64,000 bases of DNA from Bacteroidota bacterium (GTDB lineage: Bacteria > Bacteroidota > Ignavibacteria > Ignavibacteriales > Melioribacteraceae): contig JAHISV010000008.1 in assembly GCA_018818065.1 (NCBI GenBank), positions 62,001-126,000 on the forward strand. Reading direction: 5' to 3'. Of this stretch, positions 55,220 through 64,000 are shown one piece after another (positions within the stretch are counted from its first letter, which is position 1; each line of letters begins with the position of its first letter). The notes below the pieces were generated by a model. That model had not been told where the DNA came from and made no database searches. It saw only the letters and a program-made list of their open reading frames with translations. A program made the translations under genes and the position numbers.

Positions 55220-55276
55220 AGGACTCCAGTTATATCGATTTTAAAATTTTTCATTTATTGAATAAAGGGTAAAACC

Positions 55277-55705
55277 ATGATTTACACTAAAACAGGCGAA
55301 TATGCCATTCGTGCTATATTATTTCTTGCAAGGCAGTCTAATGAAAGTTTAATTATGTCAGCTGAAATTGCGAAGAGCGAAGAAATTCCGGCTCACTATT
55401 TAGCAAAAATTCTACAAAGAATGGCGAAATATGGTTATGTGGATTCCTTCAAGGGCAGAGGTGGTGGATTCAAAATTACTGATTTAGCCATGAAGTCTTC
55501 AATCCTTGAAATTGTTGAAAGAGTTGAAGGACCGGTAATTAACCTTAAATGTGTTACCGGATTGAAAGAATGTTCAGATGAAAATCCTTGTCCGCTCCAT
55601 GAAGAATGGGCAGAATTAAGAAATAGAATTTACAATTTGATTTCGAGTAAATCTGTTGGTGAAGTTGCGGATAAATATTCTGAGACTCTTAAGCGAAACG
55701 CTTAA
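55277..55705 (+). CDS. Rrf2-family transcription regulator
   Basis: A 142-residue winged-helix regulator. The DNA-binding N-domain (YTKTGEYAIRAILFLARQ, AHYLAKILQRMAKYGYV, GRGGGFKI) is well conserved. A cysteine cluster in NLKCVTGLKECSDENPCPLH matches the C-x7-C-x6-C region that holds an Fe-S cluster in IscR/RsrR/NsrR types. It is likely a redox or NO sensor. Target genes are unknown; no isc or nitrosative genes are adjacent. A candidate operator precedes it. Confidence 0.9.
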   Translation: MIYTKTGEYAIRAILFLARQSNESLIMSAEIAKSEEIPAHYLAKILQRMAKYGYVDSFKGRGGGFKITDLAMKSSILEIVERVEGPVINLKCVTGLKECSDENPCPLHEEWAELRNRIYNLISSKSVGEVADKYSETLKRNA

Positions 55706-55713
55706 AGTTCATT

Positions 55714-55740
55714 AAAGTCCCGCTTCATGCGGGACTTTTT
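55714..55740. terminator. Bidirectional terminator
   Basis: AAAGTCCCGC-TTCAT-GCGGGACTTT with a T-run on plus and A-run on minus. It lies between the convergent Rrf2 and O-methyltransferase genes, 9 and 4 bases from their ends. Confidence 0.9.
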
Positions 55741-55743
55741 CTT

Positions 55744-56385
55744 TTAAAGCTTTATACACATTCCTAAACCATCCCCTATAGTCAGTATGGTAGATTTGAA
55801 TCTTTCATCCCTAAGAATAATTTTGTTCAACTCCATTACAACTCTGGTCGATGCTTTGTAATTTTCTTTTACTTCCTGCTCGACTACATAACCATGCCAT
55901 AGAAGATTGTCTATTAACAAAATTCCTCCAACTCGTAGTTTATCCGCAAGTTGGTTGTAATATTCCATGTAATCTTCCTTATCAGCATCCAGAAAGATAA
56001 TATCGTAATCTTTAGAAAGGTCAGGTATAATGGAAAGAGCATTCCCTTCATGAAGTGCTATTTTCTCTTCAAGTCCTGCTTTAATAAAATTCTCCCTGGC
56101 TAGAGGAATATTATCTTTGCTTAACTCAATAGTCTCAATACTTGCTCCAGGCTGTAGCATTTTTGCAATTCTTATGGTGGTATATCCAATAGCTGTTCCC
56201 ACTTCCAGTACTTTTTTGGGCTTGTTAATCAGAATCAACTGCTCAATAAAATCAGCTGTTTGCCACTCAAGAATAGGAATCTTTCGCTCCTTTGCAAAAG
56301 ATTCCATCTCTGCCATAAGAGGATCAACCTCCCCTCTTAATGAATTTAGGTAATGCGTAATTCTATCGTCTATTATCTCACTCAT
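55744..56385 (-). CDS. SAM-dependent O-methyltransferase (class I, COMT-like)
   Basis: A 213-residue methyltransferase of the caffeoyl-CoA/catechol O-methyltransferase family (TrmR-like in bacteria). SAM motif EVGTAIGYTTIRIAK, metal-binding FLDADKEDYMEYYNQL and DNLLWHGYV are present. It may modify a tRNA wobble base, as TrmR/YrrM does, or a small catechol; not decidable. The gene follows the subtilase by eight bases and ends at the shared terminator. Confidence 0.85.
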   Translation of the reverse strand: MSEIIDDRITHYLNSLRGEVDPLMAEMESFAKERKIPILEWQTADFIEQLILINKPKKVLEVGTAIGYTTIRIAKMLQPGASIETIELSKDNIPLARENFIKAGLEEKIALHEGNALSIIPDLSKDYDIIFLDADKEDYMEYYNQLADKLRVGGILLIDNLLWHGYVVEQEVKENYKASTRVVMELNKIILRDERFKSTILTIGDGLGMCIKL

Positions 56386-56393
56386 TAAATCTC

Positions 56394-58394
56394 TTATTTC
56401 AAGTAAATCATCTTGTTTGTTATCATACCACCGGGAGTAACAAGTGTATAGAAATAAGCACCAGTAACAACTCCGGCTCCACTATCATCAGTACCATTCC
56501 AGCTTAACACTTTATTGCCCGGTTCCATAATGCCATCGAATAATGTTCTTACCTTCTGACCAAGCACATTAAAAATATGCAGCTTTACATTTTCTTTTTT
56601 CAGAACTGAGAACTCAATGTGGGTCCAACCGTTAAAAGGATTAGGGTAATTTTGTCCCAGCGTAAATTCAGTGGGCAATTCTTCCGGAGCTTCAATATCT
56701 GTTGCAAAATTTATATGAAGCTGGCCGTAATTCATGCTATAAAAGGAAGTGAGCGGCTCCCTTGAGCTCCCTCCTGTTGTTCTCTCGAAAGTGAAATACA
56801 AGTTAACATCATCATCATTTGCCAATGCCGGAAAATTGAAAGTATAGAGATAGTTGCCATCAAAGCTCATGGCTGATTCCGTTTCACTTCCACCGTTGAC
56901 TTGATAGTGCACCTTGACTGAGGAAGTGTTTATGCCTCCCTCTTCAATAAAAATTTTATGAAGTCTGAAACCATTACCTGTATTTTGAAGGTTAGGATAA
57001 GTAACCGCTTTTTTTGCTGATACTAAACCCCAACCTCTACGGTTATCGGGTTGTGCCACATTATCCCCTGACTCCATTAACATCTGGCGTGCCTGACGAT
57101 TTGTCAGGTGTGGGAAAGCGCTGTATAACTGCCCGGCAATACCTGCCACTAAGGGTGCCGCAAAGGATGTGCCGTTTACAAAGCTAAATGATCCGGCGCT
57201 CTGACCAACTGAATAGGCATTGCTGCCTTGTGCAACTACTTCCGGTTTAATTCTTCCATCTGCTGTTGGTCCACTAGAACTACTGCTAACTATACTATTG
57301 CCGCTCGTAACGGAACCAACGGCAACGGTCAGTTCTCCATCGGCTGGAGCAGTAAGCCCGCTATATAGGTTATTCGTATTTAGTGCGCCTTCGTTCCCTG
57401 CAGAGGTAATCGTTAACACTCCCAACTCTGCTGCTGCCTCGTATGCTATAGTGCATATGGCTGTAAGTCCATCCATTTCATTATATGTATATGATGTTTG
57501 TCCGGCATCAAACAGGTTGTAGCCCAAAGAGGAAGTAAGTATATCAACACCACGGCTTTCCATTGCTTGGACTGCCGCTGCAAAATTATCCTCCTCGACA
57601 TTTCTTTCGGAGCCCTCATCTTCAGTTCTTGCCAGCATAACATCTGCATTGAAGGATGGACCAATTACTTGCCCTGGTTGATATCCACAGGCAATGGCTA
57701 ATGTCTGTGTACCATGCTTATTTATCCCAAGCAGAACATCACCTGGATTATCACCTGTATTATCATCAACATACACATAATCATATTCCCATAAGACAGT
57801 AAGATTCTTGGTGGATTCATGATACTCCCAGTTAAAACCGGAATCAATGAAACCAATAATCACATCTTCGCCATTTATTCCCAGATCGTGAACGACAGGC
57901 ACTTGACTTAGATTCATTTGATTATATGAATTGCCATAGTCCAGAGTATTTGTTGACTCTATTTTATCTAGTCTACCGGAAAATGGTTCATCTTCAACCA
58001 CTCTGCGCTTATAAACTTTTACCTTTTCAACTTTGTCTACAAATCCTAACCCGGATATCTCTACTAACTGTTCCTCAGTCAGAATGCAGGAAACAGCATT
58101 AAACCATTTCAATTTCTGAAGGATTTCGATATTTCTTTCTGAAAGGTTATTTATATAATCAAGATTGATAGGTATATCTCTCAATGTAATGTATTCTTCA
58201 CCAAGCACTTTCTTTCTTCTCTCAATCGCCCGCTGAGAAAGTTGCGATTCGGCAATTTTATAAAGTTCTGAAGTTTTATTTAATCTCTCACCCTCTTCAA
58301 TACCCTTATCCTTAAAATATACAAGATATTTCGATTGCCCGGTTATTGAAATAACAGAGGCGAAAATCAAAAGTGCAATAAAATAATTTTTCAT
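56394..58394 (-). CDS. Secreted S8 (subtilisin) peptidase with T9SS domain
   Basis: A 666-residue protease: signal peptide, an inhibitor-like propeptide region (to about 150), and a catalytic domain with the triad Asp in VIIGFIDSGFNW (about 183), His in KHGTQTLAIACG (about 226) and Ser in NGTSFAAPLVAG (about 405). The Asn of the oxyanion hole lies in ITSAGNEGA. A beta domain and a T9SS C-terminal domain follow (LGQNYPNPFNGW, ending MITNKMIYLK). Active, exported through T9SS. It belongs to the lepA-lepB run. Confidence 0.93.
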   Translation of the reverse strand: MKNYFIALLIFASVISITGQSKYLVYFKDKGIEEGERLNKTSELYKIAESQLSQRAIERRKKVLGEEYITLRDIPINLDYINNLSERNIEILQKLKWFNAVSCILTEEQLVEISGLGFVDKVEKVKVYKRRVVEDEPFSGRLDKIESTNTLDYGNSYNQMNLSQVPVVHDLGINGEDVIIGFIDSGFNWEYHESTKNLTVLWEYDYVYVDDNTGDNPGDVLLGINKHGTQTLAIACGYQPGQVIGPSFNADVMLARTEDEGSERNVEEDNFAAAVQAMESRGVDILTSSLGYNLFDAGQTSYTYNEMDGLTAICTIAYEAAAELGVLTITSAGNEGALNTNNLYSGLTAPADGELTVAVGSVTSGNSIVSSSSSGPTADGRIKPEVVAQGSNAYSVGQSAGSFSFVNGTSFAAPLVAGIAGQLYSAFPHLTNRQARQMLMESGDNVAQPDNRRGWGLVSAKKAVTYPNLQNTGNGFRLHKIFIEEGGINTSSVKVHYQVNGGSETESAMSFDGNYLYTFNFPALANDDDVNLYFTFERTTGGSSREPLTSFYSMNYGQLHINFATDIEAPEELPTEFTLGQNYPNPFNGWTHIEFSVLKKENVKLHIFNVLGQKVRTLFDGIMEPGNKVLSWNGTDDSGAGVVTGAYFYTLVTPGGMITNKMIYLK

Positions 58395-58439
58395 GAAGTA
58401 TCCTTTGTAGTTTATCTTCTTCCAGTGATTAAAGTAACA

Positions 58440-59339
58440 CTAGTTAATAAAATTAGCAATCCTATTCCATCTGACTCTATCTAAAAAACTGTCTGAGACC
58501 GGATTTACCGACCAGTAAATCATAAACAATTTACCAATAATAAGTTTTTCAGGAACAAAGCCCCAGAATCTGCTATCGGCACTATCATCCCGGTTATCAC
58601 CCAGAACAAAGTAATAATTATCTATAATCTCATATTCCGTAACAGAAGTTCCATTTATAAAGACATCAAAGCCATTTACCTCAAGGGAGGAGTTACCCTG
58701 CTCGCCGTTTATAAGCGCACGATAGGTTTCAATATTAAGATGATTTATGTGAATTTTATCACCTTTCTTTGGAATATATATTGGTCCATAATTTTCCCTG
58801 GTCCATCTTTTATTGCCGGGGAAAACGGCATATTCCTCTCCCAACTTTTCATTTTTTGTACCCGCAAACTTTACTCCGTCTGCTTCCACGATAGTTGAGT
58901 TATTAACGACAACAATATTGTTCTTAATAACCAGTGAATCGCCCGGCCCGGCAATGCATCTTTTAACTAGATTGCTATTATCTCTTAAGTCAGGATGTGA
59001 ATTTTTCGAGGGATTTTTGAAGAGAATAACATCCCCGGATGCCGGTTTTCTTATTCCTCCAAACTCAAATTCAGGGAGTGGAATTCCCCATATTTCATGT
59101 CCATCGTATTTGTACAGTCCGTAGGTTATCTTGTCTACAAATACAAAGTCACCGGTTAACAGGGTATTTTCCATAGAACTACTGGTAACGTGAGTAGTAT
59201 CAATAAAAAATATTTTCAGCAGGAGAGCCAGAAAAATTGCCAACCCTAAATTCAAAATAAAGGATTTAATCCTGCCAACAGAATTACGGTCTTCTACAGA
59301 TGTGGTTCTCTCGGTTTTATCCGGCTTGGAGAGCGTCAT
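58440..59339 (-). CDS. lepB: Signal peptidase I
   Basis: A 299-residue inner-membrane protease that cuts Sec signal peptides. One N-terminal helix (25-45), catalytic Ser in SSSMENTLLTGDFVFVDK, the lysine box NLVKRCIAGPGDSL and the final GDNRDDSADSRFWG. A long insertion between the lysine box and the end matches Bacteroidota-type enzymes. It follows lepA by 18 bases, the classic lepA-lepB pair. Confidence 0.95.
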   Translation of the reverse strand: MTLSKPDKTERTTSVEDRNSVGRIKSFILNLGLAIFLALLLKIFFIDTTHVTSSSMENTLLTGDFVFVDKITYGLYKYDGHEIWGIPLPEFEFGGIRKPASGDVILFKNPSKNSHPDLRDNSNLVKRCIAGPGDSLVIKNNIVVVNNSTIVEADGVKFAGTKNEKLGEEYAVFPGNKRWTRENYGPIYIPKKGDKIHINHLNIETYRALINGEQGNSSLEVNGFDVFINGTSVTEYEIIDNYYFVLGDNRDDSADSRFWGFVPEKLIIGKLFMIYWSVNPVSDSFLDRVRWNRIANFIN

Positions 59340-59357
59340 ATATAATTTAGATTCTGA

Positions 59358-61151
59358 TCAATCTTCAAGTTGAAGCACGGCAAGAAATGCTTCCTGTGGA
59401 ATTTCAACATTCCCAACAGACTTCATTCGTTTCTTACCTTCTTTCTGCTTCTCAAGCAATTTTCTCTTTCTTGTAATGTCACCGCCGTAACATTTAGCCG
59501 TTACGTTCTTACGCATGGCTTTAATATTTGTACGGGAAATTACCTTGTTGCCAATACCTGCCTGAATAGCAATTTCAAACATCTGACGCGGGATTAAGTC
59601 TTTCAACTTTGTACAAACTTTTCTTCCCCAATCATAGGCTTTTGACTTATGAACAATAACCGATAATGCGTCAACCTTTTCACTGTTCAGCATGATTTCA
59701 AGTTTAACCAGTTCGGCTTCTTTATAACCCATATATTCATAATCGAATGAGGCATAACCGCGGGAAATAGATTTCAACTTATCGTAAAAATCGAAAATAA
59801 TCTCCGAGAGTGGAAATTCAAAAGTAAGGTCAGCTCTGGTTGGATCAAGGTAACTTGTGTTCTTATAAACACCTCTTTTTTCCATAGAAAGTTTCATAAT
59901 ACTTCCAACAAATTCACTGGGAGTAACAATCTGTGCTTTGATAAACGGCTCTTCAATTCTCTCAATCTCACCAACATCGGGCATCAAAGCCGGGTTATCA
60001 ACAATAATTTTTTTGCCATGTTTTGTATAAACTATGTATTCAACGTTCGGTAGAGTTGTAACAATGGATTGGTCAAATTCACGTTCAAGGCGTTCCTGAA
60101 CAATTTCCATATGAAGCATTCCAAGAAACCCGCATCTGAATCCAAAACCAAGCGCGGCGGAAGTTTCCGGAACAAACTGCAGAGCCGAATCATTAAGGCT
60201 GAATTTATCCAGTGCATCACGCAGGTCTTCATAATCATCAGATTCCGTAGGATAAAGACCACTGTAAACCATTGGCTTAATTTCTTTATACCCCGGCCAC
60301 CGTTCCTTCGCCCCGTTCTTAACATGAGTGATGGTATCACCCACCTTCGTGTCGTGAACATCCTTAATACTACCGATCATATATCCAACATTACCTGCTG
60401 CCAGTGACTTTGTTCTAAACTTGGTAAGATGAAGTATGCCCACCTCTTCCGATTGATATTCATTATCATGAGCAAAGAATTTTATCTGTTCTTTTTCTCT
60501 CAAAGTACCGTTAAATACTCTAATGTATGCTACTGCTCCACGATAAGCATCAAAAACGGAATCAAAGATTAAAGCCTGCAGTGGTCCATCCGGATCGCCC
60601 TTAGGCGGCGGAATGAGAGTCACAATCGCTTCCATTATATCCTCAATACCAACCCGTGTTTTAGCACTGGCAAGAATTATATCACTTTCATCACATCCGA
60701 TCAAATCGATTATCTGACCTCGAACAACATCAATCATTGCACTTGGAAGGTCAATTTTATTGATCACCGGAATAATTTCCAGTCCGGCATCGAGAGCAAG
60801 ATATAGATTACTAATTGTCTGCGCCTCAACTCCCTGCGCAGCGTCAACAATAAGAATGGCACCTTCGCAAGCAGCAAGGGAACGGGAAACTTCGTAAGAG
60901 AAGTCAACATGCCCGGGAGTATCTATAAGGTTAATTGTATATTCAATATTATCATGTGCAGTATATTTCATCTGAATAGCGTGAGATTTTATAGTTATTC
61001 CTCTCTCACGTTCCAGGTCCATGTCATCTAATACCTGAGATTTACTATCGCGCTCAGAGACAGCTCCGGTAAAACTCAACAATCCATCCGCGATTGTGGA
61101 CTTACCATGGTCAATATGAGCGATGATACAAAAGTTTCTAATGTTCTTCAT
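59358..61151 (-). CDS. lepA: Elongation factor 4
   Basis: A 597-residue GTPase that back-translocates stalled ribosomes. G-motifs: AHIDHGKST, the switch region [19 protein letters not shown] and NKIDLP; the LepA C-terminal domain ends in [19 protein letters not shown]. The ATG at 61151 is chosen ([10 protein letters not shown] matches other LepA starts), not TTG 61160. First gene of the lepA-lepB-subtilase-methyltransferase run. Confidence 0.96.
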   Translation of the reverse strand: MKNIRNFCIIAHIDHGKSTIADGLLSFTGAVSERDSKSQVLDDMDLERERGITIKSHAIQMKYTAHDNIEYTINLIDTPGHVDFSYEVSRSLAACEGAILIVDAAQGVEAQTISNLYLALDAGLEIIPVINKIDLPSAMIDVVRGQIIDLIGCDESDIILASAKTRVGIEDIMEAIVTLIPPPKGDPDGPLQALIFDSVFDAYRGAVAYIRVFNGTLREKEQIKFFAHDNEYQSEEVGILHLTKFRTKSLAAGNVGYMIGSIKDVHDTKVGDTITHVKNGAKERWPGYKEIKPMVYSGLYPTESDDYEDLRDALDKFSLNDSALQFVPETSAALGFGFRCGFLGMLHMEIVQERLEREFDQSIVTTLPNVEYIVYTKHGKKIIVDNPALMPDVGEIERIEEPFIKAQIVTPSEFVGSIMKLSMEKRGVYKNTSYLDPTRADLTFEFPLSEIIFDFYDKLKSISRGYASFDYEYMGYKEAELVKLEIMLNSEKVDALSVIVHKSKAYDWGRKVCTKLKDLIPRQMFEIAIQAGIGNKVISRTNIKAMRKNVTAKCYGGDITRKRKLLEKQKEGKKRMKSVGNVEIPQEAFLAVLQLED

Positions 61152-61316
61152 GTTTTCCAAAAAATTTGAACGTTAAATATAGCCATAGACTGTAGTAATA
61201 TCAATCTGATACGCTTTAGTGCATACCGAATTAATAGAGAACCCAAGACAAGACATGTTACACAATCTTTCATTATTTTCGTATAGTAAATTAACCTTAA
61301 ATTAGTAGTTGTAACC

Positions 61317-63122
61317 ATGCCAAAATTTATTTTATTCTTAATGTTGCTCACTATTTCTAATTTTGCCCAGACGGGCAAAATAATCTGGATTACGAACCTT
61401 AACGAATATTCGGATAAATCCATTCCAATTGAAGAGGTTTTGGATTCAGTGAATACGGTTGTTGATCTTAACCTGGTCATTTTTTCAGGTGATTTAACAA
61501 AAAGTGGTGAATATGAAGAAATTGAGGCAGTTAACAAACTGCTGGATAACTTAAATGCACCCTGCATTGTGCTGCCGGGAAAGAGTGAAATAAGCAGGCT
61601 CGGACTAATAAGCTTTCGTAAATTCTGGTTCGATTTGAACTATTCGTTTGTGATAGGTGATGCCCAAATAATAGGACTTACTGGCGAATCATTTTTAAAT
61701 TCTGGTGATTTGATTATTACGAAGGAAACACTCCAATGGCTCTCTGATAACGTCAATCCGGAAAAGCATATATACATATTCACCAACAGTCCTGATCCGA
61801 ATAATTATAGAAACATTAATGAAGTAATGACCTCAATACCCGATAGTTCCTTTGCGGGGTTTTTGGCTTTAGCTGATTTGAAAAAAAAACCTCTGCCGCT
61901 TCTATCGGCCAGACTTTCTGAAGAAAACAATAATAAGTTTAACCTGATTATGATGACGTTAAATGAGGATACCACCTCTTTGAGTACTTACACAAAAAAT
62001 AACTTATTCAAAGAAACCGCCGCGTACAAAACGAAAGTAAAAATTGATTCATCCATCTATAAAAGCGAACCAGAAAACCTGAATGATCTTGAAATTGTTT
62101 TCAGAAAGGAATTCAATTCTACCCTTATAGCAAAACCGGTTCATTATGAGAATGTAACCTACATTTGTGAGAGGAAGGGGTTGATTACTGCTCTTGATAC
62201 GACCGGCGCAACAATATGGGATTACGACGCTTATGGTGATATCGTCAGCGTTCCTGTTATTGCAAAGGGGAAGTTTGTAGCGGCCACATATCAGGGAGAT
62301 TTAATAATTCTGGATGCCTTAACCGGCGAATCTATTGAAACCATTGGATTCGAAGACTACATTACTTCTGACCTGTTAGCCATGGAATACCAGGGGAACA
62401 AGGAACTGTTGATCAGGGGTGAAACTGACTCAAAAACCGCCATTGTTTTTGGTACTTCATCCGGCAAAATTTATTGTTATGACCTTGACACTGTACAGGA
62501 GTACTGGGTTAATTCAGAGGCTGCTGATCTGATTAACACACAAATTGAAATTGCAGGCAATAAAATTATAGCCACTTCCCAGGCAGGGAATATATACTGC
62601 ATTGACGCAAAGCGCGGATGGCTAACCTGGAGATGGAACGAGAGAACATCCAAGGATAAGGACATTTATGATTACTCTCTCCTTATTCATGAAGACAAGG
62701 TATTTGCCGCCAGCACCAGCGGAAAGGTTTTTGGAATTGATTTGAAGTTAGGTAAAACACTCTGGCAGTCAGATGCTTTCCGCAGTCCCTGCACAGCAAT
62801 TGCTCTTTCTCCCAACCAGAAAAATCTATTAGCAAAAGTGTATAACAACAAACTGATTTTACTTTCGCAAAAAACCGGAACCAACTTGGATGTAGTCCAA
62901 TACTCAAGAGGTTATGATGAGATAATGGGTAATGTATTTATTTATGAAAGTGACATGTTTGCAACTTCCGGCGATGGCGTGTTATATAAAATGAAAAACT
63001 TCAAAAATTCTGAAATGGTGTTTGAATTAGGTAATAGAATTCCCCTATCTGTTCAGAACATCAAAGACAATCAATTTCTTGTATCAACTATTGACGGTTT
63101 GGTACTAATGGTAAAATTTTAG
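61317..63122 (+). CDS. Phosphoesterase-like and PQQ-propeller protein, active site lost
   Basis: A 601-residue exported protein with signal peptide (to about 17). The first 230 residues follow a calcineurin-like phosphoesterase fold (VIFSGDLTKSGEYEEIEAV keeps the GD motif), but the other metal sites are missing: DxH is TNLNEY, GNHD is PGKSEI, and no GHxH is found. The C-terminal part (about 270-600) is a PQQ-type beta-propeller (GLITALDTTGATIWDYD, GKIYCYDLDTV, KTLWQSD). The phosphoesterase part is therefore probably a binding module. Function unknown. Ends 10 bases before the HAD gene, whose ribosome site overlaps this stop. Confidence 0.8.
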   Translation: MPKFILFLMLLTISNFAQTGKIIWITNLNEYSDKSIPIEEVLDSVNTVVDLNLVIFSGDLTKSGEYEEIEAVNKLLDNLNAPCIVLPGKSEISRLGLISFRKFWFDLNYSFVIGDAQIIGLTGESFLNSGDLIITKETLQWLSDNVNPEKHIYIFTNSPDPNNYRNINEVMTSIPDSSFAGFLALADLKKKPLPLLSARLSEENNNKFNLIMMTLNEDTTSLSTYTKNNLFKETAAYKTKVKIDSSIYKSEPENLNDLEIVFRKEFNSTLIAKPVHYENVTYICERKGLITALDTTGATIWDYDAYGDIVSVPVIAKGKFVAATYQGDLIILDALTGESIETIGFEDYITSDLLAMEYQGNKELLIRGETDSKTAIVFGTSSGKIYCYDLDTVQEYWVNSEAADLINTQIEIAGNKIIATSQAGNIYCIDAKRGWLTWRWNERTSKDKDIYDYSLLIHEDKVFAASTSGKVFGIDLKLGKTLWQSDAFRSPCTAIALSPNQKNLLAKVYNNKLILLSQKTGTNLDVVQYSRGYDEIMGNVFIYESDMFATSGDGVLYKMKNFKNSEMVFELGNRIPLSVQNIKDNQFLVSTIDGLVLMVKF

Positions 63123-63132
63123 CGAGGAATAG

Positions 63133-63777
63133 TTGAGTAAATTTAAGGGATTAATTTTCGATGTAGACGGAACACTAACATCAACCAATCAGTTAATTTT
63201 TGATTCGTTTAATCATATTACAGAAAAGTACCTGAACCGGACGTACACGGATAAAGAAATCGTAGCATTTTTCGGTCCCACAGAAAATGTAATAATCATG
63301 GATCTGATGAAGGATAATTACGAAGAAGCACGGAAAGACTATTTTGAGTTCTACCGAAATAACCATAAAAGGCTCGCTGATACTTATCCGGGAATTTACG
63401 AGTTAATAAATACCCTCAGCGGCAAAACTCTTCTTTCCGTATATACTGGCAAGGGACGGGACAGCATGGTAATTACCTTGCAGGAAACAGGCATTCATGA
63501 TCATTTTGACATGGTCGTTTCTGGTGATGATATTGAAGGACATAAACCTTCACCTGAGGGGATTAATCTATTCCTTGATAAATTTAACCTTGCCCCCGAA
63601 GAAGTTCTAATGATTGGTGACGCGCCTGCTGACCAGATTGCCGCCAGAGACGCCGGATGTAAGGTTGCCTCGGTTCTTTGGGACTCTTACGCCAAGGATA
63701 ACGGCTTCTGGAAAGAGAGTGATTATGCGTTTCATTCGGTGGAGGAGTTGAGTGCTTTCTTGCTAGACAGTATATAA
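63133..63777 (+). CDS. HAD-superfamily phosphatase (phosphoglycolate phosphatase-like)
   Basis: A 214-residue hydrolase. Motif I is FDVDGTLTST, the second motif Thr lies in SVYTGKGR, the Lys in GHKPSPEG, and the acidic motif IV in IGDAPADQIAARDAG. The cap domain is the helical C1 type, as in Gph/PGMB enzymes. Substrate not decidable. The start is a TTG with GCGAGGA overlapping the previous stop, and no better start exists. Confidence 0.88.
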   Translation: MSKFKGLIFDVDGTLTSTNQLIFDSFNHITEKYLNRTYTDKEIVAFFGPTENVIIMDLMKDNYEEARKDYFEFYRNNHKRLADTYPGIYELINTLSGKTLLSVYTGKGRDSMVITLQETGIHDHFDMVVSGDDIEGHKPSPEGINLFLDKFNLAPEEVLMIGDAPADQIAARDAGCKVASVLWDSYAKDNGFWKESDYAFHSVEELSAFLLDSI

Positions 63778-64000
63778 GAAAAGGTTGGGCAAATTGATAA
63801 CACGTTAAAGACGGATCAACGGAGAGACGAAAAGATAACTGCTAAAACAAAAACTGATAGATAAAAAAATCGTACTTTTGAATCGATTATTGCAATAAAA
63901 AGGGCGAGCAGCTTTAGCTGGATCGCCTTTCTTCTCTCAATTAAAAATTCAGCATTCAAAATTCAAAATTATTCCTTTAAAGATCTACTGGGTAAATAAA
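63778..64000. other. Trailing intergenic sequence
   Basis: AT-rich, no ORF of note. It contains a terminator-like hairpin at 63897-63935 and, near the end, repeated ATTCAAAATTC-type sequence. The next gene lies outside the window. Confidence 0.5.
63897..63935 (+). terminator. Terminator-like hairpin
   Basis: AAAAGGGCGA ... TCGCCTTT stem enclosing CAGC / GCTG, then a T-rich tail, 120 bases beyond the HAD stop. Confidence 0.6.

Overview
The window is a compact, AT-rich chromosomal segment of a Gram-negative, menaquinone-using bacterium. It most resembles the class Ignavibacteria or a neighbouring Bacteroidota/Chlorobi-group lineage. The main clues are type IX secretion (T9SS) C-terminal domains with the motif QNYPNPFN, PorV/PorQ-family outer-membrane proteins, an LpxH-type lipid A enzyme, a short SRP RNA and menG/ubiE. 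The lineage is inferred from protein style only. I see no phage, IS, CRISPR array or classical defence island.

Layout. 1-5.0 kb: end of a DUF4212 small subunit, its ActP-like sodium/solute symporter, and a Cache-PAS-PAS-CBS-DUF294 regulator. 5.0-15.6 kb: a TIM-barrel isomerase, arfB, a large beta-helix/FN3 T9SS protein, hemG, a lipoprotein amidase, a patatin-barrel (type Vd-like) protein and a DUF2867 protein. 15.9-20.6 kb: two related orphan histidine kinases with similar leader DNA. 21.1-21.5 kb: tRNA-Leu(CAG) with a minimal GIY-YIG nuclease ORF between it and a rearranged copy of the tRNA 5' half. 21.6-32.6 kb: pirin, PBP1A, lpxH, M1 peptidase, glgC, uvrC, an NhaC antiporter and SRP RNA. 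32.7-44.9 kb: mostly minus-strand envelope genes, namely glycosyltransferases, a FemAB-like transferase, a PMT-like transferase, two PorV-like proteins, a T9SS Asp-box protein, a lipoprotein, an M50 protease, a DUF1207 protein and a GT2.

45-55.7 kb: ksgA-mgtE-PAP2 run, a duplicated cysteine-motif protein, menG, an rdgB/deoxyadenosine-deaminase-like/AhpD-like/uvrA operon, an IMPACT protein and an Rrf2 regulator with a possible operator. 55.7-64 kb: lepA-lepB-subtilase-O-methyltransferase run, a phosphoesterase-like PQQ propeller protein that has lost its metal motifs, and a HAD phosphatase.

The genes fall into three themes: building and decorating the cell envelope (PBP1A, LpxH, glycosyltransferases, T9SS clients and PorV proteins, signal peptidase), sensing (two kinases, the DUF294 sensor, Rrf2), and housekeeping (uvrA, uvrC, ksgA, lepA, arfB, menG, hemG). 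The most unusual pieces are the GIY-YIG/tRNA-Leu duplication, the sensor-DUF294 fusion, the duplicated kinases and leaders, the CX2CX8CX7C tandem protein and the apparently dead phosphoesterase-propeller.
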